From the NCBI GenBank assembly GCA_023251535.1, contig JAHEYP010000025.1, positions 1 through 53,573 of the forward strand: 53,573 bases of DNA, written 5' to 3'. The notes below the pieces were generated by a model that was not told the DNA's origin, made no database searches, and was given only the letters and a program-made list of their open reading frames with translations. Of this stretch, positions 1-8,992 are shown in pieces (the stretch's first letter is position 1; each line of letters opens with the position of its first letter). Made by a program: the position numbers and the translations under genes. Origin of the DNA: Bacteroidota bacterium (lineage in GTDB: Bacteria; Bacteroidota; Bacteroidia; AKYH767-A; OLB10).

Positions 1-1082
1 CGTATGGAATTCTGTTCTTCTTAGGAACCATTAGCTTACTCTCGAATATTTTCTTCTTATTAGAAGCCACAATGGCTGAACGATTTGTTTATACTCCATC
101 GCTCGGATTCTGCATTGCATTGATGATTGTTTTAGCGAAAGCCTTCAAACTAAACAGCGGAAAAACAAAAGAGATAGCGGTAACGGATATCCGAAAACCA
201 GGAGCATTGCATTTTATAGTTATTGCAATTTGCTTAATCTTCTCGGCACGAACGATTGCCCGAAACAGCGACTGGAAAGATAACTTAACCTTATTGGCAA
301 AAGATGTGCAATCGGCTCCCGAAAGTGCGCGTATTCGTTATGCCTACGGAAGTGCAATCTTGGTTGAACAAGCCTTGAAAGAAGAGAATTCCGCAGTAAA
401 GAATAATTTACTACAGAAATCAATAGAGCAATTACAAAAAGGAGTTTCATTAATTCCCAATTATAACGATGCCTGGTATAATTTAGGTATGGCTTACAAA
501 GAATTGGGTGATAGTAAAAATGCTGTTTATGCTTTCGACCAAGCACGCAGTTACAAGCCTTTTACCGACGCCTCCAAACTTACCAACGCTGGTATAGCAT
601 ACGGAAAGAACGGACAATACGACAAAGCTATTGCCGATTTAACTAGAGCTGCAGAACTCGACAACGACAATTATGAGATTTACAATAACCTTGGATTATA
701 TTTAGGAGAATCGGGAAATAAACAAGCTTCATTCGAAGTCTTTGAAAAAGCTTTAAAATTGAAACCCGATTTTGATAAAGTTTACTATAATAGAGGAAAT
801 ATTCACGCGCAGAATAAAGAATACCGTGAAGCAATAGACGATTACAAAAAAACGTTAAGCATAAATGCAGCCTTCGGCGATGCCTATAATAATTTAGGGA
901 ATTGTTATGCGGTACTAAACGAACGTGACTCAGCTAAAATTTGGTTCGAGAAATCAGTGGCAATTGATCCGAACAATGTAAAAGCCATTATCAATTTGAG
1001 TATAATATATCGCAGCTTAGGCGACACCGTTACAGCCAATCAATATTTGCAAAAAGCCCGATCGATGGGTGCTAATTTCTAA
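1..1082 (+). CDS. TMTC-like membrane protein with C-terminal TPR repeats (5' end missing)
   Basis: The reading frame is open from base 3, so this is the 3' part of a larger gene cut by the window edge. The internal ATG at 72 lies inside the motif ATMAERFVYTPSLGFC. That motif, and the downstream RTIARNSDWKDN, are typical of the TMTC/DUF1736 family (polytopic membrane proteins with TPR tails, some of them O-mannosyltransferases). Two hydrophobic stretches are visible before about residue 60 of the ATG-72 frame. They are followed by about six TPR-like 34-residue units (for example NDAWYNLGMAYKELGDSKNA and GDAYNNLGNCYAVLNERDSA). The stop lies 2 bases before the next gene, so the two are probably co-translated. 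The membrane-plus-TPR architecture is clear. Glycosyltransferase activity is inferred from family resemblance, because the catalytic N-terminal part is outside the window. Confidence 0.85.
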   Translation, partial: YGILFFLGTISLLSNIFFLLEATMAERFVYTPSLGFCIALMIVLAKAFKLNSGKTKEIAVTDIRKPGALHFIVIAICLIFSARTIARNSDWKDNLTLLAKDVQSAPESARIRYAYGSAILVEQALKEENSAVKNNLLQKSIEQLQKGVSLIPNYNDAWYNLGMAYKELGDSKNAVYAFDQARSYKPFTDASKLTNAGIAYGKNGQYDKAIADLTRAAELDNDNYEIYNNLGLYLGESGNKQASFEVFEKALKLKPDFDKVYYNRGNIHAQNKEYREAIDDYKKTLSINAAFGDAYNNLGNCYAVLNERDSAKIWFEKSVAIDPNNVKAIINLSIIYRSLGDTVTANQYLQKARSMGANF

Positions 1083-1084
1083 AA

Positions 1085-1621
1085 ATGAAAAAGATCCTTT
1101 TTTTATTGGTGATGGTTGTGGCGGGATGTACTTCTCCGTCGACAAACAATAATTCCTTAGCCTACTTCTCTATTGAATCATACTTCAATGAGCAAATAAA
1201 AATTTTAAGCAGCGACAAAGCAGGCTTGGAAAAGGAAATTATTAAAGACGGGAAAAATGAAAAACGCACATTCTTGAATGTGAATTGGAAGAAAGAACTA
1301 AAACCATTTATTGAAGCCGACATTAACAAACCATCATGGAAGCGATCTTATTCGATCGATTCTAATTCAACAGGAAACGAAGTACGAATTTTGTATTCAG
1401 CTCTTGAACCCAAACTAAATGTTCGCAGTATTGAAATTTACAAAACGGATAATATTCTATCACGAATAAAAATTATTACTGAGAAACAAAATGCTTATTA
1501 TCATGCTTTGCAATCGATGGAATATATTCCTTCAAAAGAATACATCATTAGCGGCGGACAAAAAGTGATTCTTGCCGATACTACATCATACTTGATTCAT
1601 TCAGTATTTATTCATCCTTAA
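1085..1621 (+). CDS. Small hypothetical lipoprotein
   Basis: A 178-residue protein with a textbook lipoprotein signal: a KK n-region, a hydrophobic core and lipobox VAGC, with the lipidated Cys at residue 15. The mature part is polar and lysine-rich (ILSSDKAGLEKEIIKDGKNEKRTFLNVNWKKEL). It seems to be a single beta-rich domain whose family I do not recognise by name. It begins 2 bases after the TPR gene stop, which suggests an operon and a shared envelope role. It probably sits on the inner leaflet of the outer membrane or on the periplasmic face. No function is assigned. Confidence 0.8.
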   Translation: MKKILFLLVMVVAGCTSPSTNNNSLAYFSIESYFNEQIKILSSDKAGLEKEIIKDGKNEKRTFLNVNWKKELKPFIEADINKPSWKRSYSIDSNSTGNEVRILYSALEPKLNVRSIEIYKTDNILSRIKIITEKQNAYYHALQSMEYIPSKEYIISGGQKVILADTTSYLIHSVFIHP

Positions 1622-1760
1622 AATTAAGAGAACCTATAAAAACCCCGGATACATCGTTGTGTCCATTTTTCAAAATCCTCATATACGCTCTGTATACTCC
1701 GGTTTTGAAAAATTTCCACGCCTCGTCTGCGAGGTTTTTAGATGCTCTCTTTAATAGCAT
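1608..1760 (-). other. Structured intergenic element with a 50-codon minus-strand ORF
   Basis: The gap between the lipoprotein and the TlpA-like gene holds an imperfect palindrome. An 11-bp outer stem (1665-1675 with 1703-1713) and a 5-bp inner stem (TATAC 1682-1686 with GTATA 1692-1696) surround a 5-base loop. The + strand terminator hairpin follows at 1721-1734. Read on the minus strand, the same bases give an uninterrupted ATG (1758-1760) to TAA (1608-1610) frame of 50 codons, beginning MLLKRASKNLADEAW and including ILKNGHNDVSG. I see no family match and no clear ribosome binding site. It could be a repetitive palindromic element, a structured RNA, or a small gene. I regard the coding call as weak. 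Confidence 0.35.
1721..1739 (+). terminator. Rho-independent terminator of the TPR-lipoprotein operon
   Basis: The stem CCTCG (1721-1725) pairs with CGAGG (1730-1734) around loop TCTG, followed by five T (1735-1739). It lies 100 bases after the lipoprotein stop on the same strand. Confidence 0.7.
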
Positions 1761-1767
1761 TAATTAA

Positions 1768-2916
1768 ATGTATAATATAACTCTACTCTTCAGCTTATGG
1801 CTCGGACAACTGTTTTTAGTTGATCAACCATTGCCTTTTAATTTCGACATCACCGAACAAAACGGTAAACCAGTATTCATCATACACAATGCCGAAGAAA
1901 GAATAGTATGCGATATTTATCGCGTAACAGAAGATTCAATGTTCGTGAGGGTTCCAGTATTTGACTCTGAATTTAAATTACGAATTGAAGGTGATCGATT
2001 ACGAGGTAAATGGGTGAATTACGGAAAGAAAGGATCACCAGAAATAACATTTATGGGATACAAAGGTGTATCGCAACGCTTCACCGATCAAGGGCAACCG
2101 GCAGCCGATATAAACGGAAAATGGGAAACATGGTTTGATGTTGATTCGCCAGACTCATCCATTGCCATTGGAGTGTTTAATCAAGATAACAACCATGTTA
2201 CAGGAACTTATTTAACCGAGACAGGTGATCATCGATTTTTAGAAGGAAGTTTAGTAGGACGCACTTTAAAGATGAGTGTTTTCGACGGAACACATGCGTG
2301 GCTATATGTTGCGGAAGTGAAAGGCGATTCGATGAATGGAATGTATTATTCGGGAACAACCTATAAAGCTCCTTTCCATGCTAAAAGAAATCCTTTAGTA
2401 AAACTTCGCGATCCAAATACAATCACATCGGTAGAAGGAAAACTCGATTTCTCTTTTCCAGATCTTGATAGTACTATTGTTTCGTTGCACGATACACGAT
2501 TTAAGAACAAGCCAGTTATCATTCAAATTATGGGATCATGGTGTCCGAATTGCATGGATGAAACAATCTTCTTGAATGAATTTTACAAAGCAAGAAAAGA
2601 AGAAGGAGTAGAAGTGATAGGATTAGCTTTTGAGAGAAGTGGTGAATTCAGCAAAGCCAAAACATCGGTGAGTAGATTAATTAAAAAGTACGATGTTCAA
2701 TATCCCGTTTTAATTGCAGGTGTATCGGGCAAAGACAATGTGCTAAAGCAGATACCACAAATTAAAAATTTCATCTCATTCCCTACTTCCATTTACCTCG
2801 ACCGCAAAGGCAATGTTGTAAAAGTCCATGCCGGTTTTGCAGGACCCGCAACAGGAGAAGAATATGAAAAATTCAAAAAGGAATTTAATAAGACGATGGA
2901 TAAGTTGATACGGTGA
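1768..2916 (+). CDS. TlpA-like thioredoxin-fold protein with N-terminal beta domain
   Basis: A 382-residue exported redox protein. The N-terminus (residues 1-20) is hydrophobic and resembles a short signal sequence. Residues about 25-225 form a beta-rich region with recurring G-x-W/Y-x-G motifs, which suggests a lipocalin-like or repeat domain. Residues about 235-375 are a TlpA/ResA-type thioredoxin fold. They include the redox motif GSWCPNC (Cys259, Cys262), a following long helix, and the cis-Pro region SFPTSIYLD, then GNVVKVHAGFAGP. Bacteroidota TlpA-like proteins commonly reduce periplasmic disulfides. The substrate here is unknown. A terminator separates it from the upstream genes, so it is likely transcribed alone. 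The next gene is convergent. Confidence 0.85.
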   Translation: MYNITLLFSLWLGQLFLVDQPLPFNFDITEQNGKPVFIIHNAEERIVCDIYRVTEDSMFVRVPVFDSEFKLRIEGDRLRGKWVNYGKKGSPEITFMGYKGVSQRFTDQGQPAADINGKWETWFDVDSPDSSIAIGVFNQDNNHVTGTYLTETGDHRFLEGSLVGRTLKMSVFDGTHAWLYVAEVKGDSMNGMYYSGTTYKAPFHAKRNPLVKLRDPNTITSVEGKLDFSFPDLDSTIVSLHDTRFKNKPVIIQIMGSWCPNCMDETIFLNEFYKARKEEGVEVIGLAFERSGEFSKAKTSVSRLIKKYDVQYPVLIAGVSGKDNVLKQIPQIKNFISFPTSIYLDRKGNVVKVHAGFAGPATGEEYEKFKKEFNKTMDKLIR

Positions 2917-3110
2917 GGGAAGGGGTACAAATAACAATAATATGATTCAATTGTAAGCTATTAAATTCATTTAAAACTATCTTGATTATTCACTTTAATA
3001 GCCAACAAATTAACATCATCCAATTTCGAAAAATGCGATGCCAATTTTTTAAATAAATGAAGCAACTCATATATTTAAAAAGGCCTTCATTAGAGAATTA
3101 TAGCACCAAT

Positions 3111-4574
3111 TTAATCTTTAATGAACTTTTTGGTTGTTATCTTTTCCTTATAGACAACTTGTAAAAAATACAGGCCATTTGATAAATCGTTAATCGGAAG
3201 TAATTTGCTAGAGAATTTCTCTGGAGAAAAAGTTTTTATTACTTGCCCTAATTGTGAACGAATAATAATTTGATCTATGGGAATTGATTGTTCGAATTTA
3301 ATTTCCAGATATGAATGAGCAGGATTAGGTGATAATGTGAAATACATTGGGTCTTTGTTGCTTAAACCCTGTGGTTGACAAGCTCCTGGTAATGCTGTGT
3401 TATAATAGTTGTAGTTTATCGGTAGCCCCCAATAAGTTCTTCTGCCCCCGAGATTGAAACTAAATGGTGCTAAGCCACAAGCAACACCCGGCGAATCGGG
3501 ATAATTAATGACTGATAAATTTTGATTATACAGTGTAAAGACACTATCAACAGGGTAAAAATATCCTGCTATATCAATATATGAAATATAAATTTTTCCG
3601 TCAGGAGCTAACGCATGATTCCCTGCCGCCGCCGGAATATGAGCTGCATATATTACCGTTCTCGAAGCATTAATATTTGAAGCCCATAAATCATATTGCC
3701 AGATATAGCTGGAGTCGGCATAGCTGTCGGCGTTGGAGATATACAAATAACGATCAGAAGGGGAAAGCGACACACCGTAAAACATAGGAATAAATCCAAC
3801 ATTGTCACGTATTAGATTTGGATTAGATAGAACTCCAGTGCATCGATTAAAATCAAATTGTTGGATTAATCCTCCCGCCTCAACTATTATTAGTTTTTCG
3901 CCATTTTTTGTAAAAATGAGAGTAGAGGCTTCTGACCGCGTATCCTTACCAATTGTTTGATAAATCGGCGAAGAAATTCCACTACTATCTATTAAATATT
4001 CAACAAAAGTATTAGCAAACTTTTTATGTACTAATAACCAATATGAAGAACCGTTACCATGTAGTGAAACAGTTGCTCCTTCATTGAAAGTATAATTTAA
4101 TAAAAACTGATTTTTCAAAATTACAGCGCCTCTTCCACTATCGGCTTGCATATCAATTACAGAATAATGCATACCATTATTAAATGTAATGCTAATTGAA
4201 AAAAGATAATATTTGTTTGTGTCATTCGGAAATGGAACTAAGGCTAATTCTCCATTCCAACCTTCTCCATATAAAGAATCACCATTTAACATGATTTCAT
4301 GATTTCTATTAAATATTACGGTATTAAAACCAGCCCAAGCTCCAATAAGATTATGTCCTGAGTGTGCATAGAACTTCAAAGTACCACTATAATCACATAC
4401 TGAAACTGATGACTTAATACTTCCTGCAGCTGACTGAAAAGTAGTTGGTGGATTAGTGTTAAAATCAATTCCAGCACTATCGCCAAAACACCAAATATTA
4501 TTTCGTTGTGCGTATGAATGAAGGCTGCTAAAAAAACAGATAAGAAGAAATATGTAAGATTTAATTTTTCTCAT
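3111..4574 (-). CDS. Secreted T9SS type-A sorting domain protein
   Basis: A 487-residue protein with a signal peptide (KIKSYIFLLICFF, cleavage after about SYAQ). The body starts NNIWCFGDSAGIDFN, which is typical of a Bacteroidota surface-protein family with a WD40/beta-propeller-like body. The last ~75 residues are a T9SS type-A sorting domain: FTLSPNPAHSYLEI, then LSNGLYFLQVV, and the basic end KEKITTKKFIKD. In this family the C-terminal domain directs export through the type IX system and attachment to the cell surface. The ligand or activity is unknown. It is monocistronic and convergent with the TlpA-like gene, with no clear terminator in the 194-base gap. Confidence 0.85.
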   Translation of the reverse strand: MRKIKSYIFLLICFFSSLHSYAQRNNIWCFGDSAGIDFNTNPPTTFQSAAGSIKSSVSVCDYSGTLKFYAHSGHNLIGAWAGFNTVIFNRNHEIMLNGDSLYGEGWNGELALVPFPNDTNKYYLFSISITFNNGMHYSVIDMQADSGRGAVILKNQFLLNYTFNEGATVSLHGNGSSYWLLVHKKFANTFVEYLIDSSGISSPIYQTIGKDTRSEASTLIFTKNGEKLIIVEAGGLIQQFDFNRCTGVLSNPNLIRDNVGFIPMFYGVSLSPSDRYLYISNADSYADSSYIWQYDLWASNINASRTVIYAAHIPAAAGNHALAPDGKIYISYIDIAGYFYPVDSVFTLYNQNLSVINYPDSPGVACGLAPFSFNLGGRRTYWGLPINYNYYNTALPGACQPQGLSNKDPMYFTLSPNPAHSYLEIKFEQSIPIDQIIIRSQLGQVIKTFSPEKFSSKLLPINDLSNGLYFLQVVYKEKITTKKFIKD

Positions 4575-5173
4575 ATCTATTTATTCTAAAAAGTGCCGTC
4601 TTAAATAAGGTGTAAAATTATATTTCAAATATACAAAAAGATAATTATCTCGGCAATCATTTCAACATTAATCGTTTACAAGCACTTAATTCCCGATTAA
4701 GTCAATTAATTTTCGTAATTTTATTTAGGGAGGGGACTAGTCATTCCCACATATAACCAATACGAATTTTAGTTTTAAATAAATTCGTCCACATTCACTT
4801 TGGTTTAATAAGCAAACTCATCTCGACTCATTTCAACTACAATCTCGCCTTTCGCTTCGCGCAACCGTAAACCGTAAACCTTAAACCCTAAACCTTAAAC
4901 CCTAAACCCTAAACCCTAAACTTTATACCCTAAAGTAGTGCTTAAAAATCAAACTTTACACAAGCCTCAAACCCTTGAATTATTTCCCAACTACAATCTC
5001 GCCTTTCGCTTCGCGTACCGTAAACCCTAAACCATAAGCCCTAAACCCTAAAGTAGTGCTGAAAAAGCACACTTTAGCGCAAGCCTCAAACCCTTGAATT
5101 ATTTCCCAACTACAATCTCGCTTTTCGCTTCGCGTACCGTAAACCTTAAACCCTAAACCCTAATCGGCGAAGC
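4575..5173. other. 599-base intergenic region between dnaG and the T9SS gene
   Basis: No supportable gene. The first ~260 bases are plain AT-rich DNA that should hold the promoter of the 3111-4574 gene. The remainder is the repeat block annotated at 4834-5163, which runs up to 10 bases before the dnaG stop codon. Confidence 0.7.
4834..5163. repeat. Three direct repeats carrying telomere-like CCCTAAA heptamers
   Basis: Three copies begin with CAACTACAATCTCGCYTTTC at 4834, 4988 and 5107. Copies 1 and 2 (154 and 120 bases) continue to a shared end (CAAGCCTCAAACCCTTGAAT followed by TATTTCC). Copy 3 is cut at 5163. After the shared head, each copy contains a run of the 7-mer ACCNTAA, mostly ACCCTAA: about ten units at 4864-4933, five at 5017-5051 and four at 5136-5163. 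The copies therefore differ mainly in heptamer number. Between heptamers and tail, copy 2 has a small hairpin (GTGCT 5056-5060 with AGCAC 5066-5070). No gene or known mobile element is visible here. Confidence 0.9.
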
Positions 5174-7207
5174 CTACTTCTGAATTACCGTATTTGTCAT
5201 TTTATTCAACTCAATTTTAATCTGCAAAAAGCGATTATATTTTTCGAGTAAATCATCTACTTCAATATTCTCAACTACACGCTCTTTGATTTCGCGTTGC
5301 AGTTCGTATAAAAATTTATCGAGTTGTTTTTTCTTAATGTAAACGATGGCATCAATAACTGTTTTATCGAGATGATCTTTATCGGTTTTTACAACAATTC
5401 CTTTCTCTTCCCAGTTCGCTAATTCGTATCGAGTAGTTAATAGAGAAATCGCTGTTGCTTTCAATGTTTCCTCTAGTCCTTGAACAAACGATTGCGCTTC
5501 GTATTGTTGTTGTTGTTCAACTAACGTACTAAACTCTGCAAGAATTCCTGCATACAATTCATTACTAAAGTGAATTCCGTCTTCAGAAATTTCTCCAATA
5601 ATAAAATTCTTCACCTTCACAGTAGGTATTGGAGCACTGGGATGTTCGGGTTCAGTACCGGGAATTACAAAATCGAGATCGGCATAATTCAAGAGAATAC
5701 GAATCAACTCTTCCTCTTGATTAGAAGTGTTTAATTCATCGTGAATAATTTCTTCTTCTTGAGCTTGCTTCTCAATATCATTTAAAATAATTTCTTCGCC
5801 GTCGGGGCCCAATTCTGGCGGACCAGGATCAAAGCCTTGTGATCCTTGATAATTTTGCGAAGAAGGAGCACTTTGTGATCCTTGTGATCCTTGTTGCTTA
5901 GCAATTTTACCTCGAAGAATTTTATTTAATTCGGTAAGTAAAACGGTCTCGCTCATTTCCATCAACGTGGAAGTCTGGCGTAGATACGCTGCTCTTCCTA
6001 TCGCATCGGGAACCTTTGCAATGGTATCAACTATATCTCTGATGAGGCCTGCTTTCTTAATCGGATCGCCGGCTGTTTCAGCTAATAATAATTTTGTTTT
6101 AAACGTGATGAAATCAACCGCGCTCTTCTCTAAAAATTCAAGCAATTCAACTGTAGAAACTTTTCGCGAAAATGAATCTGGATCTTCGCCTTGTGGAAAT
6201 AATACCACACGCACGTTCATTCCTTCCTCTAAAATCAAATCGATACCACGAATAGATGCTTTTATTCCTGCAGCATCACCATCATATAATACAGTAATGT
6301 TTTTAGTATAACGACCAATTAAGCGTATCTGCTCAACCGTTAGTGAAGTACCCGATGAAGCAACAACATTTTCGATTCCTGCTTGATGCAAAGAAACTAC
6401 ATCGGTATATCCTTCAACCAAGTAGCAAACATCTTTCGCAATAATATCTTTCTTGGCAAGTGAAATACCATAAAGACTTCTACTCTTATGATAAATTTCC
6501 GTTTCCGGTGAATTCAAATACTTCGGACTCTTCGGATCCGTTTTTAATATTCGTGCACCAAAAGCGATTACCCTTCCCGTTAAACTAGAAATAGGAAACA
6601 CCACACGACCACGAAAGCGATCGTATTGTTTTTGCTCATTGATGATTGTGAGTCCGGTTTTCTCTAAAAACTCCAGCTTAAATCCGTTGTCGAGCGCAGC
6701 TTTAGTCAAGCCATCCCATTTATCGGGAGCGAAACCTAGTTCAAAGCGACGAATAATTTCATCGGTAAATCCGCGTTCACGGAAATAAGAAAGTCCGATA
6801 GCAATTCCTTCTTCATTATTCCATAAATAATCGCGGAAGAAATTTTTGGCAAACTCCGTCATGGCGAACAACGATTCGCGGTTCGACTGAGCCTCTATCA
6901 TTTCGGCAGAAGGAGCTTCCTCTGCGATTTCGATATTGTACTTATTAGCCAGGTAACGTAATGCCTCAGGGAATGAGAGATGCTCATGTTCCATGATGAA
7001 CGTTACCGAATCACCAGCTTTCCCGCAGCCAAAGCACTTAAAAAAGCCCTTTGCAGGCGATACGGTAAACGATGGGGTACGTTCGTTATGGAAAGGGCAA
7101 ACACCCAGCAAATTGGATCCTCGCTTCCTTAAAACCACAAATTCGCCGATCACCTCTTCAATGCGGGCGGCTTCGAGAATTTTTTCTTTGGTTTCCTGGT
7201 TAATCAC
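5174..7207 (-). CDS. dnaG: DNA primase
   Basis: Synthesises RNA primers for replication. It is 677 residues long, within the family range. The N-terminal zinc-binding domain has Cys37, His40, Cys58 and Cys61 (CPFH...CFGC). The RNA-polymerase core includes RFRGRVVFPI (197-206). The TOPRIM domain has EGYTDV (265-270), DGDAAG (309-314) and DPD (342-344), which are the acidic catalytic residues. A Gln/Ser-rich linker (about 435-460) precedes a divergent C-terminal helicase-interaction region. The start codon is GTG (7205-7207). No ATG lies in frame just upstream, and the zinc finger begins at the usual distance, so GTG is preferred. The telomere-like repeats lie immediately downstream. Confidence 0.97.
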   Translation of the reverse strand: MINQETKEKILEAARIEEVIGEFVVLRKRGSNLLGVCPFHNERTPSFTVSPAKGFFKCFGCGKAGDSVTFIMEHEHLSFPEALRYLANKYNIEIAEEAPSAEMIEAQSNRESLFAMTEFAKNFFRDYLWNNEEGIAIGLSYFRERGFTDEIIRRFELGFAPDKWDGLTKAALDNGFKLEFLEKTGLTIINEQKQYDRFRGRVVFPISSLTGRVIAFGARILKTDPKSPKYLNSPETEIYHKSRSLYGISLAKKDIIAKDVCYLVEGYTDVVSLHQAGIENVVASSGTSLTVEQIRLIGRYTKNITVLYDGDAAGIKASIRGIDLILEEGMNVRVVLFPQGEDPDSFSRKVSTVELLEFLEKSAVDFITFKTKLLLAETAGDPIKKAGLIRDIVDTIAKVPDAIGRAAYLRQTSTLMEMSETVLLTELNKILRGKIAKQQGSQGSQSAPSSQNYQGSQGFDPGPPELGPDGEEIILNDIEKQAQEEEIIHDELNTSNQEEELIRILLNYADLDFVIPGTEPEHPSAPIPTVKVKNFIIGEISEDGIHFSNELYAGILAEFSTLVEQQQQYEAQSFVQGLEETLKATAISLLTTRYELANWEEKGIVVKTDKDHLDKTVIDAIVYIKKKQLDKFLYELQREIKERVVENIEVDDLLEKYNRFLQIKIELNKMTNTVIQK

Positions 7208-7427
7208 AGGATAAAAATAGGGAATTTTTGGGGAATTTTAGATTCCAACTAGAACACAGATTCGCCTGCGGGACGAGTCCCTAGGCTAAAAGGATACAGC
7301 ATTGGGGCAAGCCGCCAATTCTGTAATGAATTAATGGGGATTTAATTATAGTTAGGATTAGATAATTGTTGCCCTTAAACAACCTTATTAAAAACGAGCA
7401 AAATTTATACGCCTTTTATTGGGACGA

Positions 7428-8405
7428 TTAGTGATTTCGTTCGGTGGTAAATTTCACGAGATTGATCAAGGATTCTTTGTAATTGCTATCGGGAATTCCT
7501 TCTAATAAATCGAATGCTTTTTGTTGATAGCTATACATCGCTTTGCGAGCATAATCGAGTCCGCCGTTAGCAAGTACAGTGCGAATTACTTCTTCAACTC
7601 TTGTTGCATCTTCTGAATGATGCTTAATCGTATTGATGATAAAATTCTTTTTGTCGGAAGCTACATTTTGCAATGTATAAATTACCGGCAAGGTCATCTT
7701 ATGTTCTTTGATATCGATGCCACGCGGCTTCCCGGTTTTTTCACTCTGCTCGTAATCGAAGAGATCATCTTTAATTTGAAAAGCAATACCAACTGCTTCT
7801 CCAAAATCGTGCATACGTTTCACCATCTCTTTATCGTTTCCTGCAGAGGCGGCGCCTGTTGCACAACACGATGCAATCAATGATGCTGTTTTCGCTGTGA
7901 TTATTTCGTAATATACTTCTTCCGTGATATCGAGTTTACGCGCCTTTTCAATTTGCAATAATTCACCTTCACTCATCTTGCGCACAGCAGTAGAAACAAT
8001 TCGAAGTAATTCAAATTCTTCGTGCTCCACAGAAAGCAACAATCCTTTTGAAAGCAAATAATCCCCAACTAGCACGGCGATTTTATTTTTCCAAAGTGCA
8101 TTGATTGAAAAAAATCCGCGACGTAAATTACTATCATCAACAACATCATCGTGCACTAAAGTTGCAGTATGTAATAACTCGATAAATGAAGCTGCGCGAT
8201 AGGTGCTTTCTGTTATTCCTCCAGTCATGCCTGCAGTTAAAAAAACAAACATGGGACGCATCTGCTTTCCTTTTCGCTTCACGATATAATGCATGATGCG
8301 ATCAATCAAAGGAACAGTACTCTGCATAGCAGTACGGAACTTCTTCTCAAAGAGATCCATTTCTCCGTTAATCGGAGCTTTAATTTTATCGAGATGAAGT
8401 GACAT
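7428..8405 (-). CDS. Polyprenyl (all-trans) diphosphate synthase
   Basis: Condenses isopentenyl diphosphate onto an allylic diphosphate to make the long isoprenoid chain, most likely the side chain of menaquinone. The 325-residue length fits IspB/HepT-type enzymes. Both aspartate-rich motifs are intact: DDVVD at 86-90 (in LLHTATLVHDDVVDDS) and DDLFD at 213-217. The small residues before the first motif (LLHTATLV) suit a long-chain product, but product length cannot be fixed from sequence. It lies 17 bases after the TonB-C protein gene and is probably co-transcribed with it. The 220 bases to dnaG hold no clear gene. Confidence 0.92.
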   Translation of the reverse strand: MSLHLDKIKAPINGEMDLFEKKFRTAMQSTVPLIDRIMHYIVKRKGKQMRPMFVFLTAGMTGGITESTYRAASFIELLHTATLVHDDVVDDSNLRRGFFSINALWKNKIAVLVGDYLLSKGLLLSVEHEEFELLRIVSTAVRKMSEGELLQIEKARKLDITEEVYYEIITAKTASLIASCCATGAASAGNDKEMVKRMHDFGEAVGIAFQIKDDLFDYEQSEKTGKPRGIDIKEHKMTLPVIYTLQNVASDKKNFIINTIKHHSEDATRVEEVIRTVLANGGLDYARKAMYSYQQKAFDLLEGIPDSNYKESLINLVKFTTERNH

Positions 8406-8422
8406 ACCGGGCGGTAAAAGTA

Positions 8423-8830
8423 TTAATTCGCTTTGAAATTGATAGGTAACATCATCTGAACATTTACAGGCTTTCCATCCTGCACACCAGCTTCCCAGTT
8501 AGGCATGCCTTTTACCACCCTAACTGCTTCTTTTTCAAGCTTCGCGTTAATATGGTTTTTAGCTTTAACATCTATTACTTTGCCCTTTTTATCGACTACA
8601 AAGCTTACCATAACCTTTCCTTCGGCACGTTCTTCCTTGCCGAAATCGGGATATTGGAGATTGATTTTGATATAATCGAACAAAGCTTCTTCTCCACCGG
8701 GGAACTTAGGCATTTGTTCTACCATGATAAAAGTGTCGTCGCGAGAAGGACTATGCTCGGGCAGCTGCTGAGCATTTACATTTAATCCCGTTAAGCCAAC
8801 AATTAAAAATAAGAATAACCACTTTTTCAT
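8423..8830 (-). CDS. Small secreted TonB C-terminal domain protein
   Basis: A 135-residue protein made of a signal peptide (KWLFLFLIVGLTGLNVNAQ) and a TonB_C-type domain. The domain features are LFDYIKINLQYP, EGKVMVSFVVDKKGKVIDVKAK and LEKEAVRVVKGMPNWEAGVQDGKP. Full TonB has an inner-membrane anchor and a Pro-rich spacer. Neither is present, so this is probably a free periplasmic TonB-C module, a frequent arrangement in Bacteroidota, and its partner is unknown. A possible -7 box TACATTTG (8873-8880, minus strand) lies about 40 bases upstream, but without a good -33 element. It is first in a likely two-gene unit with the polyprenyl synthase. Confidence 0.85.
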   Translation of the reverse strand: MKKWLFLFLIVGLTGLNVNAQQLPEHSPSRDDTFIMVEQMPKFPGGEEALFDYIKINLQYPDFGKEERAEGKVMVSFVVDKKGKVIDVKAKNHINAKLEKEAVRVVKGMPNWEAGVQDGKPVNVQMMLPINFKAN

Positions 8831-8992
8831 AGGATGATCAATTTTAACCGTTCAATTTACGAACGCTTTACACAAATGTAATAGAATTTTAGGATTTGGA
8901 GGAAGTGAAAACAGAGTAACAATTACCGAAACAAAGATAGGCGATGAGATAAATTGCGGTACCATTATAAAGATCAAGATGAATGATCTATA

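Noticed and set aside
4864..4933. A real chromosome end or eukaryotic contamination from the CCCTAAA repeats
   Set aside because: Ordinary bacterial genes lie on both sides, including dnaG, and the arrays are short and internal.
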